Origin: an uncultured Rhodobiaceae bacterium
GTDB taxonomy: Bacteria; Pseudomonadota; Alphaproteobacteria; Parvibaculales; Parvibaculaceae
Direction: 5' to 3'
Assembly: GCA_913057645.1 (NCBI GenBank)
Contig: CAJXOU010000001.1
Coordinates: 55,982-119,981 of the forward strand
Length of the DNA stretch: 64,000 nucleotides
Shown here one piece after another: positions 8,010 through 17,750 of the stretch (within the stretch, counting starts at the first letter, position 1; each line of letters starts with the position of its first letter). The notes beneath the pieces were generated by a model, which had not been told where the DNA came from, did not search any database, and saw only the letters and a list, made by a program, of their open reading frames with translations. The position numbers and the translations under genes are program-made.

Positions 8010-9541
8010 CGCGCGAAAGCCTCGTCGATCAGGAAGGGCTCGTCGAAATGCGCTTCGCCGACAAAGGCGGTGGCATGCGTGCCCCATTGACGCATGGCGC
8101 CGGGGCTTTCGATGCCGAGCGGCCAGAGCGTGAAACGTTCCAGACGCTCCGTATGCGGCACGATGCCCGAGGGTCCGTAGAAGCTGCGGCGGCCGCCTTC
8201 CGGCAAGGACAGGGACTGCGCACCGAAGTCCGGGGCCGCCCATACGGATTGAAGTTCGTAGGTGGCGGGCGTCGCGGCCGGCTTCCGAGCGCCGAGATTG
8301 AGCAGGTAGTGACTGACGCTAGCGAGGCGGAGATGGATGCGTTCGCCCGGCGCGAGACGGGGCGCGTCTTTCGGCACGAGGGGGGCTTCGCGTGTGTCGC
8401 GGTCCTCAGGCACCGGCACGCGGACGAGCGGCGCGACGGGGAAGAACATGTGGTAGCAGCCACAGGGATGGATCGTGTCGTAGATGAGCGGTTCGCCGTT
8501 CTCATCAAGGGTTACGCGCCAGATGAAGCCGTCGATGCGGCCGCCGAGAAGATCGAACTCTCCCTGAAGCGGCCGGGCGGGGAACCAGACCGTGTAGACG
8601 AGTTGCGGCAGCACCCTGCCCTCGAAGCGCGTGTAGACGATGCGGGTAGAGGCAACGGGACGGGAGACATCGACGGCGGGCAGCAGTTCTCCGTCCTCGC
8701 GGCGCCAGACGGGTGCGCCGAGACGATCATCGCCGCTCTCCGTTTCGATCTCGAAGACGGGCGCGAAGGTGGCGGTGAGCTGCGCCACATCGTCCGCGGA
8801 GAATTTCGGGAGACCGAGAGCGGTGCGCGGCGCCGCGCGGACGATGCGCGATGCCTGCTCCCTGTCCACCGTTGCGGCGGGCACATAGGAAACGATGTTG
8901 TCAGACGGCGCGGGCGGTTCGTCGGGAAGCGCGAAGGAGCCGGTGTTCTCGTCCTTCCAGCGCGCATAGCCGATGACAGCGCCGAGATTTGTGATCGGGT
9001 AGAGGCCGGCGGCGCGCACCCAGTTGTTGTAATGGCTGGGCGGGACAGCGGCACGGACGAGCGCGTCACGCGCCTCTGCCGATCCGTTCATGACTTCGGC
9101 TTGCAGCAAGAGATCGCCGCAGCGATTGGCGGCGGCGGCGAGATTTTCCGGATGGGCAATGCCGTGGTCCGCGGCGAGAGAGGCGCGCGCCTCGGCAGGC
9201 AGGTTCGATGCTTCGATCTCGCGCGCCCGCGCATCGAGCCAGCGCAGATGATCCACCCAGTCCTCGAAGGCGCCGGGCGCGGAAAGTTCATGGCGGAAGC
9301 TCGCCAGGAATCGATCGATGCGGAGATAAGGGAAAGTCTTCATGCGGGCCGCACCGGCATCGCCGACGTCCTGCGCCGCCACGGCTTCGTCCATGCCGCG
9401 GATGAGCGCGAGGCAGCCAGCTTGCGCAGAGCCGTCCGCCGGATCCGAACGCCACGCGGGAACGGCGACGCACGCGCCCAGCACGAACGAAATGCCGAGC
9501 GCGAGCAGCCATCGTGCAGTTGAGTTCGCCGTCCCGGTCAC
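8006..9541 (-). CDS. Large lipoprotein of unknown function
   Basis: 511 residues with a lipoprotein signal (residues 1-24, lipobox LGAC, acylated Cys23), so it is anchored in a membrane facing the periplasm. I recognise no domain. A conspicuous IHPCGCYHMFFPVAP segment near residue 356, with two cysteines and two histidines, could bind a metal. It is translationally coupled to the exported TPR protein, suggesting a lipoprotein-scaffold pair in the envelope. Hydrophilic beta-rich body, no transmembrane segment apart from the signal. Confidence 0.7.
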   Translation of the reverse strand: MTGTANSTARWLLALGISFVLGACVAVPAWRSDPADGSAQAGCLALIRGMDEAVAAQDVGDAGAARMKTFPYLRIDRFLASFRHELSAPGAFEDWVDHLRWLDARAREIEASNLPAEARASLAADHGIAHPENLAAAANRCGDLLLQAEVMNGSAEARDALVRAAVPPSHYNNWVRAAGLYPITNLGAVIGYARWKDENTGSFALPDEPPAPSDNIVSYVPAATVDREQASRIVRAAPRTALGLPKFSADDVAQLTATFAPVFEIETESGDDRLGAPVWRREDGELLPAVDVSRPVASTRIVYTRFEGRVLPQLVYTVWFPARPLQGEFDLLGGRIDGFIWRVTLDENGEPLIYDTIHPCGCYHMFFPVAPLVRVPVPEDRDTREAPLVPKDAPRLAPGERIHLRLASVSHYLLNLGARKPAATPATYELQSVWAAPDFGAQSLSLPEGGRRSFYGPSGIVPHTERLERFTLWPLGIESPGAMRQWGTHATAFVGEAHFDEPFLIDEAFAR

Positions 9542-9644
9542 CCGATACCCCGCAGAAGAAACAGGGGCGCATGTTCGGCCATGCGGCGCGGGCCTGCAAT
9601 GGCCCGCCGCATGATTGCCGTGAGGCGGCGACAGGTTTTCGTGA

Positions 9645-11303
9645 CTAGCCTTTGGAGAGGTCCTCGCCTGCGAGCACGCGGCCGATCAGCGCGCGCGTGT
9701 TGTCGATGCCGTAGAGGGCAACGAACGAGCCGAAGCGGGGCCCACGCTCCTGACCGAGCAGCACCTGATAGATCATCTGGAAGAAGGCGACGGAGACGCC
9801 GGGACCGCCTTCCGGGCTCTTCTTCGTATGATCCTGATAACGCTCGATGGCGCGCGCCACGTCGAGCAGGGCGTTCTGGATTGTCGCGCTGTCCGCATCG
9901 GGCGAGAGCGTGCCGAGCTTCTCCGACAGCGCCTCGAGCGCCGCCACCTCGACCTCGTCCGGCGCGCGGAACACCTTTGCCGGCTTCACGAAGTCGTCGA
10001 AGTAGCGGATCGCATAGGTCACGAGGCGGTCGAGTTCGGGATGGTTCTCGGGCGTCACGCCGGGCACGTGACTGGAGATGAAGCCCCAGAGAACGGTCTT
10101 GTCATGCGCGTTGGAGGCGCTGACGAGATTGAGCAACAGCGCGAAGGAAACCGGCAGTTCGATCTCCGGCGGGTTGCCGCCGTGAATATGCCAGACCGGA
10201 TTGCCGAGCCGTTCCTTCCAGTCCTGGCGCGGATAGGCCGCGAGGTGCTGGTAGTATTCGTCGACGGCGCGCGGGATGACGTCGAAGTAGAGCTTCTTCG
10301 CCTGGCGCGGACGCTGGAACATGTAGAGCGCGAGGCTCTCGGTCGGCGCATAGGTCAGCCATTCGTCGATCGTGAGACCGTTGCCCCTGGACTTCGAAAT
10401 CTTCTCGCCCTTCTCGTCGAGGAAGAGCTCGTAGACGAAGTGCTCCGGCGGGCGGCCGCCAAGCGCCGCACAGATGCTGTCATAGACGCCCATGTTGGGC
10501 CCATGATCCTTGCCGAACATTTCGAAGTCGACACCGAGCGCCGCCCAGCGCGCGCCGAAATCCGGCTTCCATTGAAGCTTCACGCGGCCTCCGGTGACGG
10601 GCAGCGTCGTTTCCTCGCCGTCCTCGTCGTCGAAGGTGATGGTCCCCTGTTCGGCATCGACCTTCTTGATCGGCACATAGAGAACGCGGCCGGTCTTCGG
10701 CGAGATCGGCAGGAAGGGCGAATAGGTCGCGCGCCGCTCTTCACCGAGCGTCGGCAGCATGATCGCCATGATCTCGTCGTAGCGCTCGGCGACGCGCTTC
10801 AGGATCGGGTCCAGACGTCCCGACTTGTAGTAATCGGTCGCGCTCGCAAATTCGTATTCGAAGCCGAAGGTGTCGAGGAAGCGCCGCAGCATCGCGTTGT
10901 TGTGATGGCCGAACGAAGGAAATTCGTTCGTGAACGGGTCCGGCACCGAGGTCAGCGGCATGTGCAGATAGGGTTCCAGGAAGGCGCGATCCGGCACGTT
11001 GTCCGGGATCTTGCGCATCCCGTCCATGTCGTCGGAGAAGCAGAGAAGGCGCGTCTTCACGCCCGGCATCATCAGCTCGAAGGCGCGGCGCACCATGGTC
11101 GTGCGCGCGACCTCGCCGAACGTGCCTATATGGGGCAGCCCCGAAGGTCCGTACCCGGTTTCAAAAAGGACGTCCGGGTCGGTCTCGCCACTCTTTTCAA
11201 GGCGAGCCACCAGTTTTCGCGCTTCCTCGAAGGGCCAGGCCTTGCTGACGCGGGCGGCTTCAAGGAGGTCGGACGAACTTATGGCGGCGGGAGCGGCGGA
11301 CAT
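9645..11303 (-). CDS. lysK: Lysyl-tRNA synthetase, class I
   Basis: 552 residues. The class I signatures are present: a HIGH motif as HIGTFGEV near residue 57 in [16 protein letters not shown], and KMSKS as KISKSRG near residue 303. Most bacteria use a class II LysRS; the class I form is typical of archaea and alphaproteobacteria. The enzyme charges tRNA-Lys with lysine in the cytoplasm. The gene is monocistronic, divergent from the histidine kinase gene. Length and motifs are intact. Confidence 0.96.
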   Translation of the reverse strand: MSAAPAAISSSDLLEAARVSKAWPFEEARKLVARLEKSGETDPDVLFETGYGPSGLPHIGTFGEVARTTMVRRAFELMMPGVKTRLLCFSDDMDGMRKIPDNVPDRAFLEPYLHMPLTSVPDPFTNEFPSFGHHNNAMLRRFLDTFGFEYEFASATDYYKSGRLDPILKRVAERYDEIMAIMLPTLGEERRATYSPFLPISPKTGRVLYVPIKKVDAEQGTITFDDEDGEETTLPVTGGRVKLQWKPDFGARWAALGVDFEMFGKDHGPNMGVYDSICAALGGRPPEHFVYELFLDEKGEKISKSRGNGLTIDEWLTYAPTESLALYMFQRPRQAKKLYFDVIPRAVDEYYQHLAAYPRQDWKERLGNPVWHIHGGNPPEIELPVSFALLLNLVSASNAHDKTVLWGFISSHVPGVTPENHPELDRLVTYAIRYFDDFVKPAKVFRAPDEVEVAALEALSEKLGTLSPDADSATIQNALLDVARAIERYQDHTKKSPEGGPGVSVAFFQMIYQVLLGQERGPRFGSFVALYGIDNTRALIGRVLAGEDLSKG

Positions 11304-11492
11304 CTAGTCTGTACCTGAAAATATTGACTTAAGGCTTTGTCAAGCGCGCGGACCCTATGCTTTGGCTATCCCCCCGTCAATGCGGCGCGCGTGCCGCAAG
11401 ACGGGTGGCAAGCGGGGCCCGATTGCCCGGCCGCCTGTCCGGGAAAGCCATGTTGTAGCGTATTGTGGCGGTATGCCCGGAGAGCCAGAACA

Positions 11493-13379
11493 TTGACGAC
11501 ACCGACACCGGATAATCCCGCCCAGGGCGTGCCGGCCGCAGAGGAAGAGGTCATTCTTCCGCTCGGCCCCATGCGCCGGGCCTATCCCATCGAAACGAGG
11601 ATCGCCGCCGAGCAGGTGAACCTGCTGATGTCGCTTGGCGAGTCAAGCCGCTGGACGGTCTTCGGCGGCATCGCCGTCGTGGGGCTCGCCTTCTACGAGA
11701 CGGCGCCGATCTGGGCGACGCCGGTGGTCGCCGCGATCCAGTTGATTGCGCAATTGCTGTTCGACCGCGTGCGCGCCGGTTTCCGCGCCGATCCGGACGC
11801 GGTGCCGAACGCCAAGAAATGGGCCCACCGCTACGCGCTCGTCACGATCGTCAGCGGTTCGACCTGGGCCGCGGGAGCGATCCTGTGGCTGCCCGGCTCG
11901 AGCTTCGCCCATGAGATCTTCTACCTGCTGGTGCTCGCCTCGCTCATCATGGCGACGGCCGTTTCCCGCGCGAACTACCCGCCCGCAATCATCTATTACG
12001 GACTTGCCACGAGCCTGCCCGTCGTCGTCATGCTGCTCTGGCGCGCAGACCCGCTCTCCATTGCGACGGTGGTTCTTGCCGCGATGTTCTTCGCGACCGT
12101 TACGGGATGGACCCGGCGCATCAACGAGGGATACCGGGAAGCCTTCAGGCTCAGGTTCGAGAACGCCGATCTGGTCGAGCGCATGGCGCGCGCGCATGCA
12201 GCAAGCGAACAGAGGCGGCGCGATTCCGAAGAAGCGGAAACGCGGGCGCGCGCCGCGATGCAGGCGAAGCAGGAATTTCTCGATATCATCAGCCACGAGG
12301 TCCGCGCGCCGCTCGATGGATTGCGCAACCTGGCGATCTATCTCGCCGACGAGGCGACGAGCGATACGCAGATGAAGATCGCGGCGTCGATGGAGGAAAC
12401 CAGCCAGCTTCTCAGGCGGTTGCTCGACGACATGATCGATTTCTCGGAAATCGAGGCGCATTCGATGGAGCTGAAGCCGCGGAGCTTCGACCCCGCCGAC
12501 CTCACCGGCAGCATCGTGCGCATGACGCGGCACCAGGCCGTGGCGCGCGGATTATCGCTTGAACTCGACACCAGCATGGACCTGCCGGACCACATGATCG
12601 CCGATCCCGACCGTGTGAAGCAGGTCCTCACCAATCTGATCGGCAATGCGATCAAGTTCACCTATCAAGGCGGCGTGGTGGTGCGCATCGCTTCGCTGAA
12701 GACACCCGAGGGCGAAACCGTATTCCGTTTTTCGGTGAACGATACGGGGCCCGGCCTGTCGGAAAGCGGACGCAAGAGAATATTCGAAGCCTTCGCGCAG
12801 GGCGCCGACGCGCAAGACTTCCGCTTCGCGGGAAAAACGGCGGGCATCGGGCTCGGCCTGCCGATCAGCGAGAGGCTGGTCAGCATGATGGGCGGCCATA
12901 TCGGCGTCGACAGCACACCGGGACAAGGCAGCACCTTCTGGTTCCTGCTGCCGGCGGAACCGGGCGGCGCGGCCGCCTATTTCGCCGCGCTGCGTGCCGA
13001 AGGTCGGCCCGCGCGCAGCGGCAAACCGGAACGGCTGATCGACCTCGACCATCTCTACGAACTCGAACAACGGGTCGGCGGACAGCACATTACCGATCAC
13101 CTGGTGGCGGGCCTCGAGCGGGTCCTCGAAATTCACCGGGAGATCGAGAAAGCGCGCACGCTGCGCGACGAGGAGATGCTCGGGAAACATGCCCGGGCCC
13201 TGCGGCTGGCGGCGACGGATATCGGGCTTACCGCCGTATCGGCCGTCGCGGAGAACATCGACACGGCGCTCGGCCAGGGAGAGACCGACGCGGCGATGAG
13301 TTCCGTGCCCCGGCTGCAGCAGAAGATCACGGCGACATGGCGCGCGCTCGCCAAGGCCTATCCGAGCCTTGCCGCCTGA
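11493..13379 (+). CDS. Membrane sensor histidine kinase with C-terminal Hpt-like domain
   Basis: About 628 residues from a TTG at 11493, chosen because GGAGAG lies 10 bp upstream; an earlier TTG at 11337 would add a low-quality extension. Five or six membrane helices occupy residues about 50-200, followed by a coiled linker. The phosphoacceptor His is in IISHEVRAPL (about residue 268), then the N box (LTNLIGNAIKFTY), G1 (NDTGPGLS) and G2 (GIGLGLPISERL). The C-terminal 100 residues form a helical bundle with LGKHARALRLAATDIG, like an Hpt domain, but no receiver domain sits between. Signal and partner are unknown. Confidence 0.85.
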   Translation: MTTPTPDNPAQGVPAAEEEVILPLGPMRRAYPIETRIAAEQVNLLMSLGESSRWTVFGGIAVVGLAFYETAPIWATPVVAAIQLIAQLLFDRVRAGFRADPDAVPNAKKWAHRYALVTIVSGSTWAAGAILWLPGSSFAHEIFYLLVLASLIMATAVSRANYPPAIIYYGLATSLPVVVMLLWRADPLSIATVVLAAMFFATVTGWTRRINEGYREAFRLRFENADLVERMARAHAASEQRRRDSEEAETRARAAMQAKQEFLDIISHEVRAPLDGLRNLAIYLADEATSDTQMKIAASMEETSQLLRRLLDDMIDFSEIEAHSMELKPRSFDPADLTGSIVRMTRHQAVARGLSLELDTSMDLPDHMIADPDRVKQVLTNLIGNAIKFTYQGGVVVRIASLKTPEGETVFRFSVNDTGPGLSESGRKRIFEAFAQGADAQDFRFAGKTAGIGLGLPISERLVSMMGGHIGVDSTPGQGSTFWFLLPAEPGGAAAYFAALRAEGRPARSGKPERLIDLDHLYELEQRVGGQHITDHLVAGLERVLEIHREIEKARTLRDEEMLGKHARALRLAATDIGLTAVSAVAENIDTALGQGETDAAMSSVPRLQQKITATWRALAKAYPSLAA

Positions 13380-13449
13380 GGCGGTGCATTCCCTCGCCCT
13401 ACCGTCCCGGCAATATCTTTGAGGCGGCGCATCGCTATACTGCGCGGCG

Positions 13450-16353
13450 ATGTCCGACTTCCCTCACGACGATTCGCCCGCCTTCCGCGGCGGGCCGATG
13501 CTTCCCGACGCGGCCGCCATGGTGCCTGCGCGCGGCCCGGGCGGCGGCGCCGTTTGCGTGAGCGCCGACGGGGAGATCGAGGAGCTTTCACCGGACGAGG
13601 CCCTGAAGCGGATCGAGCGCGAGCCGGTGATGCTGGTGCATGCGGGGTTCACGGCACGGCGGGTCGCCCGGGGGCGCGCCTTTCGCGAACCGGGGCCGCA
13701 GGTCCTCGACCTGATGGAACTCTTCGCCTTCGCGCATCCGGCCGAACCCTGCCTGCCGACAGCCGACGGGCTTGCCCGCGCGCTCGGGATCGAGGCCGGA
13801 GAGACGCCGGAGGAACAGGCGATGATGCTGCGCGAGGCGGCGGCGCAAATGCTGACGCGGCTGCAGGACCCGCGCCTGCCCGACCGGCCTTCCGCCGCGC
13901 GTACGGCCTACCGGATGGCGGAAGCGGGATGGGCCTGGGGGCCGGGCGTCGTCGCGGCGCTCGGCGATGCGCTGGGGCGGGACGGCAAGCCGCCAGCGTC
14001 CCGCGGCTTCGATATATGGAACGAATTGCCCGAATGGGAAGAGCGCGCGCCGCGGCCGCCTGCCGGATCGCTCCCGGTGAGCGTTGCGGAAGCGGAGACG
14101 CGGCTTGCGGAGCTCGCGGGCGCGGACGCCGAGGACCGGCCGGGCCAGGTGGCCTTTGCGGGCGCCGCCGCCGAGGCCTTCCTCCCTCGCGAACGGGCGG
14201 GCGAACCCCATGTCGTGATTGCGGAGGCGGGCACGGGCATCGGCAAGACGATCGGTTATATCGCGCCCGCAAGCCTCTGGGCCGACCGGAACAAGGGCAC
14301 GGTCTGGATTTCGACCTATACGAAGAACCTGCAGCGCCAGCTCGACCAGGAGCTGACCCGGCTTTATCCCGATCCGGCGGAGAAGGCGGAAAAAGCGGTC
14401 ATCCGCAAAGGGCGCGAGAATTATCTCTGCCTGCTCAACTTCGCGGAGATGGCGGACCGGGCGGCGCTCAGCGGCAATGCGGTCGCGGCCGGCCTCATCG
14501 CCCGATGGGCGAAGGCGAGCCGCGACGGCGACATGGTGGGCGGCGACTTTCCGGCCTGGCTGGCGGCCCGGCTTGGCGGCGTGACGGGACGGACGGGGCT
14601 CACCGACCGGCGCGGCGAATGCGTCTACACCGCCTGCCCGCACTACAGGAAGTGCTTCATCGAACGGGCGATCCGGAAAGCGCGGCGGGCCGAGATCGTG
14701 GTCGCGAACCATGCGCTGGTGATGCGGCAGGCGGCGCTCGACCAGGCGATGGGGCCGGTTGCGCCCGCGCCCGCAAAGCCGGAAGACGCGGCGGGCGGGG
14801 CGGAAGACGAGGCGCCAAGCGGGCGCGAAGCACGCTCGCGATTCGTGTTCGACGAGGGGCACCACATCTTCGATGCGGCGGACAGCGCCTTTTCCGCCTC
14901 GCTTTCCGCCCTCGAAACGGCGGAGCTGAGACGCTGGATCCGGGGCGCCGAGGGACAACGGGGAAGACGGGGACGCGGCCTCGACGAGCGCGTCAGCGAC
15001 CTCATCGCCGGCGACGAACTGGCGGAGGAGGCCCTCGTGACGGCGCTTTCCGCCGCCGCGGCGCTTCCGGCGCCGGGATGGACAACACGCATCAACGAAG
15101 GGCAACCGCGCGGCGCGGCGGAGAAATTCCTCGCTCTGGTGCGCCAGCAGGTGCATGCACGGGCGGAGGAAACGGGCGCCGTCTTTTCGCTCGAAGCCGA
15201 AACGGAGGCGCCGGTCGACGGCCTCGCGGAAGCCGCCGCCGCGCTGGACGATGCGCTGAAACGGCTTGCGCAACCGCTGCACCTGATCGCGGACCGGCTG
15301 AGGGCGCGGCTCGACGCGGAGGCGGAAGACCTCGACACGGCAACGCGCATCCGCATGGACGCGGCGGCGCGCGGGATCGAACGGCGCGTGCGCGTGCTCA
15401 TTCCCTCCTGGCGGAGCATGCTTGCGAGCCTCGGCGCGGCAACGCCGGAAATCTTCGTCGATTGGTTTTCCGTCGATCGTCTCTTCGGGCGCGAGATCGA
15501 CACGGGCATGCACCGGCACTGGCGCGACCCGTCGATCCCGTTTGCGGCGGCGGTGCTCGAACCGGCGCATGGCGTGCTCATCACCTCGGCGACGCTGCGC
15601 GACCAGTTGCCGGACGAAGACGACGAGGAAGGCGGCTGGGAGAGCGCGGAGATCAGGACGGGCGCGTCGCATCTCGCGCTGCCCGCGACGCGCGCCTTCA
15701 TGGCCTCGCCCTTCGACTACGGACGGCAAGCGCGCGTCTTCGTGGTGCGCGATGTCAGCCGGACGAACCTGGACGAGATCGCGTCGGCCTATCGCGAGCT
15801 CTTTCGCGCGGCGGATGGCGGCGCGCTCGGCCTCTTCACCGCGATCCACCGGCTGCGCGCCGTGCATGAACGGATCGTGTCGCCGCTGGAGGAGGCAGGG
15901 CTCACGCTCTACGCACAGCATATCGATGCGCTCGACACAGGCACGCTGGTCGACATCTTCCGCGCGGAACGCCATGCCTGCCTGCTCGGCACCGATGCGG
16001 TGCGCGACGGGGTGGACGTGCCGGGCGACTCGCTCAGGATGATCGTGTTCGACCGCGTGCCCTGGCCGCGTCCCGACATATTGCACAAGGCGCGGCGCGA
16101 ACAATTCGGCAAGGCACGCTACGACGACATGCTGACCAGGCTGCGGCTCAAACAGGCCTTCGGGCGGCTGATCCGCCGCGCCAGCGACCGGGGCGTCTTC
16201 GTGATGCTCGATTCACGGCTGCCGACGCGGCTCACCTCCGCCTTCCCGCCCGGCACGGAAATTCACCGGGTGGGCCTTGCCGAAGCCATCGCGGAATCGC
16301 GCCGTTTCCTCGGCGGCGAGGCGGCGCTTGCCGGGGCGTCAACCGATCCCTAA
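13450..16353 (+). CDS. DinG-like ATP-dependent helicase (XPD/Rad3 superfamily 2)
   Basis: 967 residues. Walker A is AEAGTGIGKT near residue 258, and the DEAH-type box is DEGHH near residue 467. Between them lie four cysteines (NYLC, then CVYTACPHYRKC near residues 390-402) placed as the ligands of the Fe-S cluster of DinG/XPD helicases. The C-terminal motifs (ITSATLRDQL, LLGTDAVRDGVDVPGDSLR, LKQAFGRLIRR) are complete. Such enzymes unwind 5' overhangs, R-loops and G-quadruplexes. The first 250 residues are an extra domain common in alphaproteobacterial members. It is followed 43 bp later by terB. Confidence 0.9.
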   Translation: MSDFPHDDSPAFRGGPMLPDAAAMVPARGPGGGAVCVSADGEIEELSPDEALKRIEREPVMLVHAGFTARRVARGRAFREPGPQVLDLMELFAFAHPAEPCLPTADGLARALGIEAGETPEEQAMMLREAAAQMLTRLQDPRLPDRPSAARTAYRMAEAGWAWGPGVVAALGDALGRDGKPPASRGFDIWNELPEWEERAPRPPAGSLPVSVAEAETRLAELAGADAEDRPGQVAFAGAAAEAFLPRERAGEPHVVIAEAGTGIGKTIGYIAPASLWADRNKGTVWISTYTKNLQRQLDQELTRLYPDPAEKAEKAVIRKGRENYLCLLNFAEMADRAALSGNAVAAGLIARWAKASRDGDMVGGDFPAWLAARLGGVTGRTGLTDRRGECVYTACPHYRKCFIERAIRKARRAEIVVANHALVMRQAALDQAMGPVAPAPAKPEDAAGGAEDEAPSGREARSRFVFDEGHHIFDAADSAFSASLSALETAELRRWIRGAEGQRGRRGRGLDERVSDLIAGDELAEEALVTALSAAAALPAPGWTTRINEGQPRGAAEKFLALVRQQVHARAEETGAVFSLEAETEAPVDGLAEAAAALDDALKRLAQPLHLIADRLRARLDAEAEDLDTATRIRMDAAARGIERRVRVLIPSWRSMLASLGAATPEIFVDWFSVDRLFGREIDTGMHRHWRDPSIPFAAAVLEPAHGVLITSATLRDQLPDEDDEEGGWESAEIRTGASHLALPATRAFMASPFDYGRQARVFVVRDVSRTNLDEIASAYRELFRAADGGALGLFTAIHRLRAVHERIVSPLEEAGLTLYAQHIDALDTGTLVDIFRAERHACLLGTDAVRDGVDVPGDSLRMIVFDRVPWPRPDILHKARREQFGKARYDDMLTRLRLKQAFGRLIRRASDRGVFVMLDSRLPTRLTSAFPPGTEIHRVGLAEAIAESRRFLGGEAALAGASTDP

Positions 16354-16396
16354 AGTCGCGGCGAGCCAATGCCCCCAGAAGGCCCGAGGAAGATAC

Positions 16397-16807
16397 ATGT
16401 CGACGATTCCCCACGAAAACGCCCTGATCTACATCATGGTGACGATGAGCGCGGTCGATCGCGCGATGAGCGACAACGAGCTTCGCGACATCGGCACCAT
16501 CGTGCAGACGCTGCCCGCCTTTCGCGACTTCAATGCCGAACGGCTGATCCCGGTCGCGAAGGAATGCGCGGCGATCCTGCAGGAAGAGGGGGGTCTCGAT
16601 GCGGTGTTCGGGCTGGTAAAGGACGCACTGCCGCTGCATCTGCGCGAGACGGGCTATGCGCTGGCGGTCGAAATCGCGGCGGCCGATCTCTCGATCGGCG
16701 CGGAAGAACTGCGCCTGCTGCAGCTTCTGCGCGACACGCTCGAAATCGACAAGCTCGTCGCCGCCGCCATCGAACGCGGCGCACGGGCGCGGCACATGTC
16801 GCTCTGA
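16397..16807 (+). CDS. TerB-like tellurite-resistance family protein
   Basis: 136 residues of mainly helices. The start at 16397 has GAGGAAG upstream. VTMSAVDRAMSDNELRDIGTIV and EIAAADLSIGAEELRLLQLLRDTL are the two acidic helix-loop-helix units of the TerB fold, each with conserved Asp and Glu residues that may bind a metal. It is cytoplasmic. No other ter gene is present, so tellurite resistance is unlikely; stand-alone TerB proteins have unknown roles. It may share a transcript with the helicase gene. Confidence 0.8.
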   Translation: MSTIPHENALIYIMVTMSAVDRAMSDNELRDIGTIVQTLPAFRDFNAERLIPVAKECAAILQEEGGLDAVFGLVKDALPLHLRETGYALAVEIAAADLSIGAEELRLLQLLRDTLEIDKLVAAAIERGARARHMSL

Positions 16808-16811
16808 AACG

Positions 16812-17579
16812 TCAGGTGCAGGCGCCCTCGCCCGTCTGTTCGAGCCGGTCCCCGATCCTGTCGTAGAAGAGCCGCGTGCATTCCGCGTCACCACTGTAGC
16901 GGTCGGTCTCGCGGTGGATCAGGACAGGGGCGCCCTCTTCCCAGATGTATATGTCGATACCGCCCTCGGCGGCGCTGGAGCGCCACCGGCTGACGATCTC
17001 CTGCGTGTCGGCATCGAATTCGGGCGAAACGATCGCATCGAGGGAAGCGCTTTCCGTGAAGCGCGCTTCCTCGTCGGACCAGAGCCAGTTGCGATAGAGC
17101 GTGTTGGGGCCCGCCGTCGTCTGCGCAAGGAGGCGGAAATCGAGATAGCCGTCGAAATTCGCGTCGATGGTTTCGAAGCCATTGTGCTCGATCTGCGGCG
17201 CGACGCTGGACCCTATCTCCGCGAAGGACTGGAACGGCTCGCTCTCGCCCTGACGCCGAATGGACAAGGTATCGACGACGCGCTCACCCATCTCAGCGTC
17301 GATATGCCAGGCGATGTCGAAATAGAAGGGCGGCAGGACCGGGTTGATGCGGGCCTCGCAAACGATGGGGGCGGCATCGGCAGCCGAACCCGGGGCGATA
17401 CAGGTGTGGCCGGCCAGGAAGGTTTCGTCGCCCGGCACGCGCGCCCGGCGGTCATCGGCGCCGGCGGCCGCTTCCGTCGCCACCGCCTCGATGCTCGCGC
17501 CGACCTCCTGCGCGAATGCGGAAGCAGGCAGCCCCAGCAGCACACAAACCAAGACACCGGATCGAAACAGCCCAGACAT
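16812..17579 (-). CDS. Exported XAC2610-like protein of unknown function
   Basis: 255 residues with a clear signal peptide (MSGLFRSGVLVCVLLGLPAS, cleavage after AFA). The mature part holds IDANFDGYLDFRLL, the Asp-rich loop seen in XAC2610-related secreted proteins and VCBS/FG-GAP-like repeats, which may bind calcium. Several cysteines (TCIAPG, VCEARI, ECTRLF, GACT) could make disulfides. It is convergent with terB (4-bp gap). Location is periplasmic; function unknown. Confidence 0.65.
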   Translation of the reverse strand: MSGLFRSGVLVCVLLGLPASAFAQEVGASIEAVATEAAAGADDRRARVPGDETFLAGHTCIAPGSAADAAPIVCEARINPVLPPFYFDIAWHIDAEMGERVVDTLSIRRQGESEPFQSFAEIGSSVAPQIEHNGFETIDANFDGYLDFRLLAQTTAGPNTLYRNWLWSDEEARFTESASLDAIVSPEFDADTQEIVSRWRSSAAEGGIDIYIWEEGAPVLIHRETDRYSGDAECTRLFYDRIGDRLEQTGEGACT

Positions 17580-17750
17580 GACCCTGCCCCCTTCGCATGG
17601 CGGTGCGTCGCGGTTCCGCCAGTCTAGCGCAAGAGAGAGGCGAGCGGCCTTTTTCTTCGGACCGAAGCCGCATTATAGTCGCTGCGCCGATATGACAGGA
17701 TCCGGAGCGGAAACCGGACCGAATCACCGAGGACGCTCCGGGACTTCCGA

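Noticed and set aside
13419..15869. 816-codon plus-strand frame over the helicase gene
   Set aside because: Out-of-frame shadow of the DinG-like gene, Arg/Gly/Ala-rich with no fold; the helicase motifs are all in the other frame.
13588..16104. 838-codon minus-strand frame opposite the helicase gene
   Set aside because: Caused by high GC in third positions; composition is Arg/His-rich and lacks any motif.
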